Part shown: one piece after another, positions 15,887-25,233 of the stretch | Layout of the letters: every line of letters starts with the position of its first letter | How positions within the stretch are numbered: the stretch's first letter is position 1 | The notes under the pieces: model-generated | What the model was told of the DNA's origin: nothing | Seen by the model: only the letters and a program-made list of their open reading frames with translations | Databases searched by the model: none | NCBI RefSeq assembly: GCF_016839145.1 | Contig: NZ_CP069304.1 | Coordinates: 558,001 to 622,000 of the forward strand | DNA from: Shinella sp. PSBB067 | GTDB lineage: Bacteria; Pseudomonadota; Alphaproteobacteria; Rhizobiales; Rhizobiaceae | Direction: 5' to 3' | Length of the DNA stretch: 64,000 nt | Made by a program: the position numbers and the translations under genes

Positions 15887-16762
15887 ATGACCAGGCACGA
15901 TCCGATCACGGGACGCTACGTCTATCTCACCGTCGAGGGCATCGAGTACCGCGTGTATTACGAGGAGGCCGGTTCCGGCATTCCGCTGATCGTCGGTCAC
16001 ACGGCAGGCTCCGACGGCCGCCAGTACCGCCATCTGCTCTGCGACGAGGCGGTCACCTCGCGCTTCCGCGTCATCGCCTTCGATCTTCCCTACCACGGCA
16101 AGTCGCTGCCGCCCTACGGCGTCAACTGGTGGGAGCAGGAATACAACATGACCAAGAGCCGGATGATGGCGTTTCCGAACGCCTTGTCCGATGCCCTCGG
16201 GCTCGACCGGCCGGTTTACATGGGCAGCTCGATGGGCGGGCATCTGGCGGTCGACCTCGCCTCCAACCACCCGGATCGCTATCGCGCGACGATTGCCGTG
16301 GAGGGCGCGCTGCGCTCGGCCGTCGAATATGTCGATGTCGGCATGGCCGGCATCCGCAAGGAATTCGACAACCCCAACGTCAACCGCACGTCGATCGGCG
16401 CCGCGATGATGCTGAACATCTCGCCCTATTCGCCGGAGAAGAACGTCCGCGAGATACAGTGGGAATACAGTTGCGGCGGACCCGGCATCTTCGCCGGCGA
16501 CCTTTATTACTACTATTACGATCACAACATGTCCGACGACGAGGCGCGTGCGATCGATACGTCGAAATGCATGCTCTACATGCTGACGGGCGAATACGAC
16601 CCCAATACATCGCCGAAGGAGACCGAAGCGCTCGCCAAGCTGGTGAAGGGCTCGAAGTTCTGGGCGATGAAGGATCTCGGCCATTTCCCCGCCACCGAGG
16701 ACTACACGAAGTTCCGCGAATATCTGCTGCCGATCCTGGAAGAGGTTCAGTCCAGGACATAG
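15887..16762 (+). CDS. Alpha/beta hydrolase
   Basis: 291 residues with the alpha/beta hydrolase fold. The oxyanion region is GHTAGSDGRQYRHL at about 36-49. The nucleophile elbow is MGSSMGGHLA, Ser at about 112. The C-terminal catalytic His lies in KDLGHFPATEDY. The acid is probably the Asp in LTGEYDPN. It should hydrolyse an ester or lactone in the cytoplasm. The ATG at 15887 is two bases after the preceding stop. The large insertion around 190-230 (YYYYYDHNMSDDEAR) forms an unusual lid. In this operon it may open the lactone or ester imported by the transporter encoded next. Confidence 0.85.
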   Translation: MTRHDPITGRYVYLTVEGIEYRVYYEEAGSGIPLIVGHTAGSDGRQYRHLLCDEAVTSRFRVIAFDLPYHGKSLPPYGVNWWEQEYNMTKSRMMAFPNALSDALGLDRPVYMGSSMGGHLAVDLASNHPDRYRATIAVEGALRSAVEYVDVGMAGIRKEFDNPNVNRTSIGAAMMLNISPYSPEKNVREIQWEYSCGGPGIFAGDLYYYYYDHNMSDDEARAIDTSKCMLYMLTGEYDPNTSPKETEALAKLVKGSKFWAMKDLGHFPATEDYTKFREYLLPILEEVQSRT

Positions 16763-16788
16763 AGGGTTCTAGAGGAGGAGAAAGTAAC

Positions 16789-17928
16789 ATGAAGATGAAA
16801 TCCCTGGCTGCGGCGGTGTCCGTCGCGGCAATGATGACGGCTGCCAGCGCGCAGGCGGACGGCCTTGACACGCTGCCTGAGAATATCCGCAGCGTCTACA
16901 GCATGGTCGACAGCCAGATCCCGGTCGGCGCATCGCCGCTGGCGAACTTCAAGGCCAAGAAGGGCCCGCCGTGGAAGATCGGCTATGCCTCGACCTATGC
17001 CGGCAACACCTGGCAGGCCACGGCACTCGACGAGATCGTCAACAAGCTTGCCCCGGCAGCCAAGGAGGCCGGCCTCGTTTCGGAACTCGTCGTCACGCAG
17101 GCCGACTTCAAGGACGCCGTGCAGATTCAGCAGATGCGCCAGATGATCGACAACGATGTCGATGCGATCATCATCTGCTGCTCGAACGTCACGGCCTTCA
17201 ACCCGACCATTGAATATGCCTGGTCCAAGGGCGTCGCGGTCTTCGCCTATTCCGGCTACACGACCTCGCCGTATTCGATCAACGTCGCCGCCAACCACAT
17301 GCAGGGCGGCTTCGACATGGCCAAATGGCTGGCCGACGAGATGGGCGGCAAGGGCAATGTCGTCCTCGTCTCCGGCGTTCCCGGCACGGCCTCGTCCGAC
17401 GCCTTCGATTCCGGCGCCAAGAAGGCGCTGGAGGACTATCCGGACATCAAGATCATCGGCGAAGTGGCCGGGAAGTGGACCGACCAGGTCGCGCAGACCG
17501 AGCTGCAGAAGTTCCTGGCGATCAACCCGGCCAAGGTCGATGGCATCCTGACCCAGGCGGCGCAGGAAAACGGCGTCCTGAACGCCATGCTGCAATCCGG
17601 CCGTCCGATGGTGCCGATCACGCTCGGCGGCGAGGCATCGGCCGCCTGCTACTGGCGCAAGAACCCGGATTGGATTTCCAAGTCCTTCCACATCTGGCCG
17701 CCGGCCCGCGAAATGGACCAGGTCTGGGATGTCATGCTGCGCACGCTGGGCGGCGAGGGTCCGAAGATTCAGTCGATGCTGCGGCCGGTGCTGCCCTACA
17801 CGATCGAAGACGTGAAGGCGGCGCTGCCGGAAGACTGCGACCTCAACTCCACCGACTGGGTGCAGCCGACGGCGGATGCCTGGTGGCCGAAGGATGTCGC
17901 CACGCAGTTCTTCGCCAACCCGAAGTAA
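16789..17928 (+). CDS. Sugar-type ABC transporter substrate-binding protein
   Basis: A 379-residue periplasmic protein. Residues 1-24 form a signal peptide (AAMMTAASAQA-DG). The rest has the type I periplasmic fold of the RbsB/ABC sugar family: GYASTYAGNTWQATALDEI near the first strand, DAIIICCSN, GGFDMAKWLADEMGGKGNV and VDGILTQAAQENGVLNAML. It captures the substrate for the permeases at 19553-21549. A strong GAGGAGGAGAAAG precedes ATG 16789. It is longer than typical RbsB and contains extra Cys and Trp residues, so the ligand may not be a simple sugar. A hairpin follows the gene. Confidence 0.9.
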   Translation: MKMKSLAAAVSVAAMMTAASAQADGLDTLPENIRSVYSMVDSQIPVGASPLANFKAKKGPPWKIGYASTYAGNTWQATALDEIVNKLAPAAKEAGLVSELVVTQADFKDAVQIQQMRQMIDNDVDAIIICCSNVTAFNPTIEYAWSKGVAVFAYSGYTTSPYSINVAANHMQGGFDMAKWLADEMGGKGNVVLVSGVPGTASSDAFDSGAKKALEDYPDIKIIGEVAGKWTDQVAQTELQKFLAINPAKVDGILTQAAQENGVLNAMLQSGRPMVPITLGGEASAACYWRKNPDWISKSFHIWPPAREMDQVWDVMLRTLGGEGPKIQSMLRPVLPYTIEDVKAALPEDCDLNSTDWVQPTADAWWPKDVATQFFANPK

Positions 17929-17939
17929 CCGGACCGCGC

Positions 17940-17965
17940 GACCGGGCCTTCAGGCAGGCCCGGTC
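17940..17965 (+). other. Intercistronic hairpin after the substrate-binding protein gene
   Basis: GACCGGGCC (17940-17948) pairs perfectly with GGCCCGGTC (17957-17965) around an 8-base loop, 12 bases after the binding-protein stop and before the ATPase gene. There is no U-tract. It probably protects the upstream message or causes partial termination, giving more binding protein than membrane parts. Confidence 0.65.
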
Positions 17966-17999
17966 GTCCTGTCGCGGCCACAGATGAACTGGAGCAAGC

Positions 18000-19556
18000 A
18001 TGGCGGGCACGATTTCAATCCGTTTGCGCAACGTTTCGAAGCGCTTCGGGGAAACCCGCGCCCTGACGGATTGCGACTTCGAAGCCTGCAAGGGCGAAGT
18101 CCACGCGATCGTCGGGGAGAACGGCAGCGGCAAGAGCACGCTGGCGAAGATCATTTCCGGCGTCCTTGTGCCGGACAGCGGTGACTGCGAGGTGCTCGGC
18201 GCCAGCATCGCGACGCCGCGCCAGGCGCGCGACCGCGGCGTCGCGACGATCTTCCAGGAAGTGCTGATCGCCGACGAGGCGAGCGTGCTCGACAATCTCT
18301 ATGTCGGCAGCGAAGGGCTGGTCGGCACCGGCAAGAGCCGCAGCCGCAAGCTGCGCGAGGCCGGCGAGATCATGACGCGCTGCGTCGGGGATGCCGTCGA
18401 TCTCGATGCGCGCGCCGGCGGCCTGCCGCTGAGCGTGCGCCAGTGGATTGTCATCGTCCGCGCCATCCTGCGGTCGCCGGACGTGCTCATCTTCGACGAA
18501 TCCTCCGCCGCGCTCGACCTGGAAGCGACCCAGCGTCTGTTTGCCGAAATCACCCGCCTTCGCGATGCGGGAAAGACCATCCTGCTGGTGACGCACCGCA
18601 TCGCCGAACTCGTCAGCATTGCCGACCGCGCCACGATCCTGCGCGACGGCAAGGCCGTCGGCGTGCTTCAGCGCGAGGAGATCACCGAAGCCCGGCTTCT
18701 GGAAATGATGACGCAGGCCGGCCGCACGCTGAGCGCCGCGCCGACCGTGCGCCTGCGCGACAATGCCGAGGACAAGCCCATCATCCTCGCCAGGGACATC
18801 CGCATGTCCGAAGCGGCGGCGCGCTTCGACTTTTCTCTGCAGCCCGGAACCATCGTCGGGCTGGCAGGCCTCGACGGGCACGGGCAGGAGCACTTCGCCC
18901 GCATTCTCGCCGGGATCCTGCAGCCGTCCTCCGGCGACGTCTCGTGCCGCAGCCGCGACGGCGGGATGGAAAGCATCGACGGCCTTCAGGCTGCCTGGCG
19001 GAACCATATTTCCTGGGTGTCGGGGGACCGCAAGCGCGAGGGCATCTTCCCGCAGCTCAGCATCTTCGACAATTTCGCCCTCGGCATCTATCGCCGCAAG
19101 CTCGGCGCCTTCGGGACGATCGATGCCGGACGCGCGCGCTCCCTGTTCGAGGACGAGGCGCGGCGTCTCTCCATCCGCATGGGCTCGTCCGGCAACCGCA
19201 TCACCTCGCTGTCCGGCGGTAACCAGCAGAAGGTGCTGATCGCCCGGGCCTTCGCCGACACGCCGCGCGTGATCGTCCTCAATGACCCGGCGCGCGGCGT
19301 CGACATCGGTACAAAGCGCGACCTTTACCGGGAATTGCAGCGTTTCACCGAAAGCGGCGGTGCCGTCGTGTACCTCTCCAGCGAGATCGAGGAGTTCTTC
19401 GGCTTTGCCCATCGCGTCGATGTCTTCGTCAACGGGTCGCTGTTCCGGTCGCTGAGCGGCGACGAGATCGAGGAGCGGGAAATCCTCGGCGCCATGTTCG
19501 GGCAGCCGCCAGGGGCCCATGTCGAACTCGAAGCAGCACATGAGGTGGCACAATGA
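18000..19556 (+). CDS. Sugar-type ABC transporter ATP-binding protein (duplicated NBD)
   Basis: A 518-residue RbsA/MglA-type ATPase with two nucleotide-binding halves. The first half has Walker A VGENGSGKST (about 38-47), a weak signature (PLSVRQWIVIV) and Walker B LIFDESSAALD. The second half has the usual altered P-loop (GLDGHGQEHF), a canonical LSGGNQQKV, and VIVLNDPARGVDIG, in which the usual Asp-Glu pair of Walker B reads Asn-Asp. Probably one site hydrolyses well and the other poorly, as in related heterogeneous ATPases. Its stop overlaps the next permease start by ATGA. Confidence 0.92.
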   Translation: MAGTISIRLRNVSKRFGETRALTDCDFEACKGEVHAIVGENGSGKSTLAKIISGVLVPDSGDCEVLGASIATPRQARDRGVATIFQEVLIADEASVLDNLYVGSEGLVGTGKSRSRKLREAGEIMTRCVGDAVDLDARAGGLPLSVRQWIVIVRAILRSPDVLIFDESSAALDLEATQRLFAEITRLRDAGKTILLVTHRIAELVSIADRATILRDGKAVGVLQREEITEARLLEMMTQAGRTLSAAPTVRLRDNAEDKPIILARDIRMSEAAARFDFSLQPGTIVGLAGLDGHGQEHFARILAGILQPSSGDVSCRSRDGGMESIDGLQAAWRNHISWVSGDRKREGIFPQLSIFDNFALGIYRRKLGAFGTIDAGRARSLFEDEARRLSIRMGSSGNRITSLSGGNQQKVLIARAFADTPRVIVLNDPARGVDIGTKRDLYRELQRFTESGGAVVYLSSEIEEFFGFAHRVDVFVNGSLFRSLSGDEIEEREILGAMFGQPPGAHVELEAAHEVAQ

Positions 19557-20524
19557 CAGCGGCCAAGGCCTTCCAGAAACTCGGGTCGCTTGCCGTCCCC
19601 CTCACGCTCGTCGTCGTGCTGCTCGCGATCGCCGCGGTCCGCTCGCCGAACCTGTTCACGCCGTCCGGCATCGGCAACGGCATCCTCGTCGCGGCGCCGC
19701 TGTTCTTCGCGACCATGGCGCTCACGCCCATCGTCATGTCTGGGCGAGGGGCGGTGGACCTGTCGATCGGCCCGCTGATCGGCTTCCTCAACGTGACGCT
19801 GATTACCTGGCTGTCGGCCAGGGGCATCACGCATCCGGTCCTGTTCATCGGCTGGGCCCTTTTTGCCGGCGCGCTGTGGCAGGTCCTGCTGGCGCTGATC
19901 GTCATCTATGTCCGCATCGCGCCGATCATCGTCTCGCTGTCCGGCTATCTGGTCCTGAGCGGGGTCAACCTGATGATCATGTCGCGGCCGGGCGGCGTGG
20001 CGCCCGACTGGCTCATGAACTGGGGCGCCGCCAGTGCCGCACAGGTGATCTCGCCGATCTTCCTGCTCGCGCTGGTCGCCTTCGTGGCCTGGGTCGCGAT
20101 CACCCGCACGGGCTTCCATCGCCAGTTGCGCATGGTCGGCTCCGACGAACGCATGGCCTACACGGCCGGCATCAATGTCGATCTCGTCCGCCTGATCGCC
20201 TTTGCCATCGGCGGCATGTTCGCGGGCCTGGCGGCGCTGAGCTATACCGCCCTCATCGCCTCCGGCGATCCGACCCAGGGCTCGACCTACACGCTGCAGG
20301 CGGTCACCGCACTGGTGCTGGGTGGCGCGAGCCTTTCCGGCGGGCGTGGCGGCGCGATCGGCGCGGCTCTCGGCGCGGTCAACATGTTCCTCATCAACTA
20401 CCTCCTGGGAACGTTCAATTTCGGCTCGCTGTCGGGCTACGTTACCCAGATGGCCTTCGGAGCGATCCTCGCATGTTCTCTTCTGGTGAACCTCTTCACG
20501 TCTCCGTCCGCGAGCAAGGCATGA
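19553..20524 (+). CDS. Sugar-type ABC transporter permease (RbsC family)
   Basis: A 323-residue inner-membrane protein with about eight to ten helices. It has the family landmark SGRGAVDLSIGPLIGFLNV, and near the C-terminus GGASLSGGRGGAIGAALGAV, which matches the ATPase-coupling loop of BPD_transp_2 permeases. It pairs with the second, non-identical permease at 20521-21549 to form a heterodimeric channel. It is translationally coupled on both sides: start overlapping the ATPase stop, stop overlapping the next start. Confidence 0.9.
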   Translation: MTAAKAFQKLGSLAVPLTLVVVLLAIAAVRSPNLFTPSGIGNGILVAAPLFFATMALTPIVMSGRGAVDLSIGPLIGFLNVTLITWLSARGITHPVLFIGWALFAGALWQVLLALIVIYVRIAPIIVSLSGYLVLSGVNLMIMSRPGGVAPDWLMNWGAASAAQVISPIFLLALVAFVAWVAITRTGFHRQLRMVGSDERMAYTAGINVDLVRLIAFAIGGMFAGLAALSYTALIASGDPTQGSTYTLQAVTALVLGGASLSGGRGGAIGAALGAVNMFLINYLLGTFNFGSLSGYVTQMAFGAILACSLLVNLFTSPSASKA

Positions 20525-21549
20525 GGAAGGACATGGACAAGACCGCCGACACCACGCTTTCTCCGGGCCGCTCCGCCGCCGGCATCCGCGTGCAGAGATC
20601 GCTCGCCATCGGCGCCGGCCTCCTGGCCGTGCTTGCCGTCGCCGGTGCCGTGCTGGTTCCGGGCTTCGTCTCGATGCAGAACGCCCGATCGATCCTGCTG
20701 CTCGCTTCGTTCCTCGGGATCGCCTCGCTGGGGCAGACGCTCTGCGCGCTGCTCGGCGCGCTCGACCTGTCGATACCCTTCGTCATCGGTTCGGCGAATA
20801 TCCTGCTGCCGAGCCTGCTGGTGTCCGGCCTGCCGCCGGCGGTGGCGATCGCGCTGATCCTCCTGCTCGGTGCGCTCGTCGGCGCGGTCAACGGGTTGAT
20901 GAGCTTCAGGATCCAGGGGCAGGCGCTGATCATGTCGCTCGCCGTCGGCTTCGCCGTGGTCGGCGCGACGCAGATCTATACGACGCTCGGCTCCATCTAT
21001 GCCGGGACGGTCTTCGCCACAATTCCCGACTGGCTGCGCAACCTCGCCGCCTTCAACGGCACCACCCTCGGCATTCCCATGCCCCCGGTGATCCTGATCT
21101 GGGCCATCCTGGCGGCCGTCGTGATCCTCGCCATGCACCGCACCTGGTTCGGCCGCGGCATCTATGCGCTCGGCGGAAGCCGTGTCGCGGCGGCGCGGCT
21201 GCAAATCTCCGAGCGCAAGCTCTGGGTCGCCGTCCATGCGATTTCAGGCGTGGCCTCGGTCTCGGCCGGCATGCTGCTGCTCGGCTTTTCCGGCGGCGGT
21301 TTCGTCGGCGTCGGCGATCCCTACCTCTTCACCACGGTCGCGGCGGTCGTCATCGGCGGCACGTCGCTGCTTGGCGGCGCCGGCGGCTATGGCGCCACCG
21401 TTCTCGGCGTGCTGGTGCTGACCGTGCTGACCTCGATCCTGGTCGGCCTCGGCCTCAGCTTTGCCTCGCAACAGGCCGTGGTCGGCCTGCTGATCATTCC
21501 GATGGTGGCGATCTACGCCCGCGCCCCGCACATCCGCAACCAGATCTGA
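20521..21549 (+). CDS. Sugar-type ABC transporter permease (RbsC family)
   Basis: A 342-residue inner-membrane protein, second half of the heterodimeric channel. It has about eight to ten helices; LCALLGALDLSIPFVIGSAN corresponds to the GIDLSVG landmark, and GGTSLLGGAGGYGATVLG to the coupling loop. The ATG at 20521 overlaps the previous stop; a second ATG 12 bases downstream is an alternative start. The hydrophilic N-terminus of about 25 residues is longer than usual. Transport direction is import, given the associated periplasmic binding protein. Confidence 0.88.
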   Translation: MRKDMDKTADTTLSPGRSAAGIRVQRSLAIGAGLLAVLAVAGAVLVPGFVSMQNARSILLLASFLGIASLGQTLCALLGALDLSIPFVIGSANILLPSLLVSGLPPAVAIALILLLGALVGAVNGLMSFRIQGQALIMSLAVGFAVVGATQIYTTLGSIYAGTVFATIPDWLRNLAAFNGTTLGIPMPPVILIWAILAAVVILAMHRTWFGRGIYALGGSRVAAARLQISERKLWVAVHAISGVASVSAGMLLLGFSGGGFVGVGDPYLFTTVAAVVIGGTSLLGGAGGYGATVLGVLVLTVLTSILVGLGLSFASQQAVVGLLIIPMVAIYARAPHIRNQI

Positions 21550-21560
21550 GACCTGCAGAC

Positions 21561-23039
21561 ATGACAGCGCAATCCCTTCTCTCCCGCCTCTCCGACCCGA
21601 CGCTTGTCCGCGAGCAGGCCCTGCTTGCCGGCGATTGGGTGACATCGGCCAACGGCCAGGCGATCGACGTGAGGAACCCCTCGACCGGCGAGGTTCTGGC
21701 GCAGGTGCCGGACATGGGCCTTGAGGAAATCCGTGCCGCGATCACGGCTGCGGACAAGGCCCAGAAATCCTGGGCGCTGGCGACCGGCAAGGAGCGCGCC
21801 GTAATCCTGCGCCGCTGGTACGACCTCGTGATGGCGAACCAGAAGGACCTCGCCACCATCCTGACCGCCGAAATGGGCAAGCCTTTTGCCGAGGCCATGG
21901 GCGAGGTGGCCTATGGCGCGGGCTATATCGAATGGTTCGGCGAAGAGGCCAAGCGCATCTATGGCGACACCATCCCCGGCCATCATCGCGACAAGCGCAT
22001 CATCGTGCTGAAGCAGCCGGTCGGCGTCGTCGCGGCGATCACGCCGTGGAATTTCCCCTCGGCCATGGTGGCGCGCAAGTTCGCGCCGGCGCTCGCCGCC
22101 GGATGCTCGATGGTGTTCAAGCCGGCCGCGGAAACGCCGCTTTCGGCGCTCGCCCTTGCAACGCTCGCCGAGCGGGCAGGGCTGCCGAAGGGCCTGCTCA
22201 GCGTGCTGCCGACCAAACGTTCGCGCGAGTTCGGCACCGAGGTCTGCACCAACCCGATCATCAAGAAGCTGACCTTCACCGGTTCGACGGAAGTCGGCCG
22301 CATCCTGATGGCGCAGGGCGCGCAGAAAATCCTCAAGCTCAGCCTCGAACTCGGCGGCAATGCGCCCTTCATCGTGTTCGACGACGCCGATGTCGATGCG
22401 GCGGTCGAGGGTGCGCTCCAGTCGAAGTTCCGCAACAACGGCCAGACCTGCGTCTGCGCCAACCGCCTCTATGTCCAGTCGGGCATCCACGACGAATTCG
22501 TCCGCCGCTTCGGCAAGGCCGTGTCGGCGATGAAGGTCGGCGACGGCTTCGAAGAGGCGACCGAGCTCGGCCCGCTGATCAACGAGGCGGCGATGGTGAA
22601 GCTGAAGGACCATATCGACGACGCGGTGGCCAAGGGCGCCAGCATCGTCACAGGCGGCCAGCCCCATCCCCTCGGCAGGACCTTCGTTGCGCCGACGATC
22701 GTCACCGGCGTGACGTCAGGGATGAAGGTCGCGCGCGAGGAGACCTTCGCACCGCTTGCGCCGGTCTTCCGCTTCGACGACGTGGACGAGGTGATCGCGC
22801 TTGCCAACGACACCGAGTTCGGGCTCGCCTCCTATTTCTACGCCAATGACCTGAAACAGGTCTGGAAAGTGGCCGAGGCGCTCGAATACGGCATGGTCGG
22901 CGTCAATACGGGCCTGATCTCGACCGAGGTCGCCCCCTTCGGCGGCGTCAAGCAATCGGGCTTTGGCCGCGAGGGTTCGAAATACGGTCTCGACGATTTC
23001 CTGTCGCTGAAATACGTCTGCCTCGGGGGAATTTCCTGA
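21561..23039 (+). CDS. NAD(P)-dependent succinate-semialdehyde-type aldehyde dehydrogenase
   Basis: A 492-residue aldehyde dehydrogenase of the GabD group. The cofactor-binding motif is TPWNFPSAMVARK, the GSTEVGR turn follows, the general-base Glu is in LELGGNAPF, the nucleophilic Cys is in NNGQTCVCANR, and the C-terminal motif is PFGGVKQSGFGREGSKYGLDD. It oxidises a semialdehyde to the acid in the cytoplasm. The gene starts 11 bases after the permease stop. With the GarR-like dehydrogenase and GMC oxidoreductase in the same operon, it likely completes alcohol-to-acid oxidation of the imported compound. Succinate semialdehyde itself is the family default, not proven. Confidence 0.9.
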   Translation: MTAQSLLSRLSDPTLVREQALLAGDWVTSANGQAIDVRNPSTGEVLAQVPDMGLEEIRAAITAADKAQKSWALATGKERAVILRRWYDLVMANQKDLATILTAEMGKPFAEAMGEVAYGAGYIEWFGEEAKRIYGDTIPGHHRDKRIIVLKQPVGVVAAITPWNFPSAMVARKFAPALAAGCSMVFKPAAETPLSALALATLAERAGLPKGLLSVLPTKRSREFGTEVCTNPIIKKLTFTGSTEVGRILMAQGAQKILKLSLELGGNAPFIVFDDADVDAAVEGALQSKFRNNGQTCVCANRLYVQSGIHDEFVRRFGKAVSAMKVGDGFEEATELGPLINEAAMVKLKDHIDDAVAKGASIVTGGQPHPLGRTFVAPTIVTGVTSGMKVAREETFAPLAPVFRFDDVDEVIALANDTEFGLASYFYANDLKQVWKVAEALEYGMVGVNTGLISTEVAPFGGVKQSGFGREGSKYGLDDFLSLKYVCLGGIS

Positions 23040-23116
23040 TCGCCCGGCGCCGCGTCACGCCGGATCATTTTTGAAAGAAGGTCGCGGCTTCACCGGAAGC
23101 TGCGGGGAGGAAAATC

Positions 23117-24748
23117 ATGGCTACTGACAGCGAAGACGTCTTCGATTACATCATCGTGGGGGCAGGGACCTCGGGCTGCGTCCTGACCGAGCGCCTGAGC
23201 GCCGTCGGTCATTCCGTCTGCACCCTGGAGGCCGGGCCGCGGGACACCAATCCGCTGATCCACATCCCGGCCGGCTACATCAAGAACATCTATTCCAGGA
23301 CGCTGACCTGGAATTTCCAGTCGGAGCCCGGTCCGGGCGTCAACAACCGCTCGTTCTCGCTGCCGCAGGGCCGCGTCCTCGGCGGGTCGAGTTCGATCAA
23401 CGGGCTGAACTACGTGCGCGGCCAGTCGGTCGACTACGACAACTGGGCCGCGGCCGGCAATCCGGGCTGGAGCTACCAGGATGTCCTGCCCTATTTCCGG
23501 CGCTCCGAGCGGCGGCTCGGAAACCCGGATCCGAAATATCGCGGCACGGAGGGCGAGTTGCCGATCTCGGATCTCGACTGGCACAACCCGGTCAGCGACG
23601 CTCTGGTCGATGCCGCGGTGGCGATCGGCATTCCCCGCAATCCCGACCACAACGGCGCGACGCAGGAAGGCGTCGGCTTCTTCCAGCGCACGATCCATCG
23701 CGGCAAGCGCGTCAGCGCCGCCAGGGCTTTCCTGTCCAAGGCGAAGCGCCGCCCGAACGTTTCGATCCGTACCCATGCGCAGTGCACGTCGATCGTCATC
23801 GAGAACGGCGTTGCGCGCGGGGTGCGCTATATCCAGGGCGGACCGGGCGGCACGTCGCGGACGGTCCGCGCCCGCCGCGAGGTGCTGCTGACGGCCGGGG
23901 CGCTCAACACGCCGAAGCTGCTGCAGCTTTCCGGGCTCGGGCCGGCCGACGTGCTGAGGGCGGCCGGCATCGAGGTGTTGCGCGACATCCAGGGCGTCGG
24001 CGCCAATCTGCGCGATCACTACGCGGTGCGCATGGTGTCGAGAATTCACGGGGCGCCGACGATCAATGCCAAGGTCCAGGGGCCGGCGCTTGCCGTGCAG
24101 GTCGCCCGCTGGCTGGTCGGGCTGCCGAGCCCGCTCGCCATCAGCCCGTCGCTCGTCCACATCTTCACCCGTTCCGACCCGTCGCTCGACCGGCCGGACC
24201 TCGAATTCGCCTGCGCGCCGGCCAGCTTCCGGGAGGGTGTAGTCGGCCTTCTCGACAAGCATCCGGGCCTGACGCTCGGCGTCTGGCAGGAGCGGCCGGA
24301 AAGCCTCGGCCATGTCCGGGTCAAGAGCAGCGATGTCTTCCAGGCGCCGTCGATCCAGCCGAACTACCTGACGGACGAGCGCGACCAGAAGGCGCTTCTC
24401 GGCGGCATGCGCATTGCGCGAAAGCTGTTCCGCGCGCCGCCGCTGGCACGGTATGTCGAGGCCGAGACGTCCCCGAAGCCGGAGCTGGAAGGCGATGATG
24501 AACTTCTCGCCTTTGCCCGCGAGAAGGGAACGACCGTCTACCACATGATCGGCACCGCCCGCATGGGGCCCAGGGATCGGCCGGACAGCGTGGTCGATCA
24601 TGAACTGAGGTTCCACGGCATCGAGAACCTGCGTGTCTGCGACGCGTCGATCATGCCGTCCATGCCCTCGGCCAACACCAATGCCTCGACGCTGATGATC
24701 GCCGAGAAGGCGGCCGACATGATCCTCGGCCGGCAGGCATCGCCATGA
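23117..24748 (+). CDS. GMC-family FAD-dependent oxidoreductase
   Basis: A 543-residue glucose-methanol-choline oxidoreductase. The FAD Rossmann motif is DYIIVGAGTSGCVLTERL at about 11-28, signature one is GRVLGGSSSINGLNYVRG, signature two is LLTAGALNTPKLLQLSGLGP, and the C-terminal region provides His in YHMIGTARMGP and Asn in SANTNASTLM. It oxidises an alcohol and passes electrons to a quinone or other acceptor. It resembles the BetA/alkanol dehydrogenase branch but the substrate is unknown. No signal peptide is seen. Its stop overlaps the next small gene by ATGA. Confidence 0.9.
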   Translation: MATDSEDVFDYIIVGAGTSGCVLTERLSAVGHSVCTLEAGPRDTNPLIHIPAGYIKNIYSRTLTWNFQSEPGPGVNNRSFSLPQGRVLGGSSSINGLNYVRGQSVDYDNWAAAGNPGWSYQDVLPYFRRSERRLGNPDPKYRGTEGELPISDLDWHNPVSDALVDAAVAIGIPRNPDHNGATQEGVGFFQRTIHRGKRVSAARAFLSKAKRRPNVSIRTHAQCTSIVIENGVARGVRYIQGGPGGTSRTVRARREVLLTAGALNTPKLLQLSGLGPADVLRAAGIEVLRDIQGVGANLRDHYAVRMVSRIHGAPTINAKVQGPALAVQVARWLVGLPSPLAISPSLVHIFTRSDPSLDRPDLEFACAPASFREGVVGLLDKHPGLTLGVWQERPESLGHVRVKSSDVFQAPSIQPNYLTDERDQKALLGGMRIARKLFRAPPLARYVEAETSPKPELEGDDELLAFAREKGTTVYHMIGTARMGPRDRPDSVVDHELRFHGIENLRVCDASIMPSMPSANTNASTLMIAEKAADMILGRQASP

Positions 24749-25233
24749 CGGCCGCCGACCGGCACGGCGAGGCAACGCGCCTTTATGTCACCGAGGCGCA
24801 GCGGGTGTTCGACGCCCTGCACGAAGTCGCGACGCGGCTCGCAGGGCTGCTGATGTCGCTGGAAATGCTCAAGTCGCGGCATGTTCTGGATGTCGAAAGC
24901 CGCCTCGCGGCAAGGGCGAGGCTGGAGAGCGCGCAGGCCGCGTATCGGCGGCTCCGGCCGCCGGCGGTCGCGGCGCATTTCCATCATCACCTCACCGATG
25001 CCCTCGGCAAGCTGACGGCATCGCTGGACCATATCGACGGCAGGCTGGCGGGACTGGTTGCGGCGGGAGATCCGCTGCCGTCCCTGCGTTCGGCCTGGCG
25101 CGACATGGAAGCGGCATCGCGTGCGATGCCCGGCTTCGAGACCGTCGATTTTCAACAATCTTGCTGTGCCCTGCACATCAAGCCGGCTAACAGCGGAGGA
25201 CGACATGGCCGAATATTCAATCTGGATTCTTAA
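24745..25233 (+). CDS. Small helical protein of unknown function coupled to GMC oxidoreductase
   Basis: 162 residues, overlapping the GMC stop by ATGA and running 29 bases into the lactonase gene. I do not recognise a family. It is predicted to be almost entirely alpha-helical, with heptad-like stretches (EAQRVFDALHEVATRLAGLL), a His cluster (AHFHHHLTDALGKL) and a C-terminal CC pair. No signal peptide or membrane helix is present. The tight coupling suggests a role with the GMC enzyme, for example as a small partner subunit, but this is inference from position only. Base use resembles its neighbours. Confidence 0.6.
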   Translation: MTAADRHGEATRLYVTEAQRVFDALHEVATRLAGLLMSLEMLKSRHVLDVESRLAARARLESAQAAYRRLRPPAVAAHFHHHLTDALGKLTASLDHIDGRLAGLVAAGDPLPSLRSAWRDMEAASRAMPGFETVDFQQSCCALHIKPANSGGRHGRIFNLDS

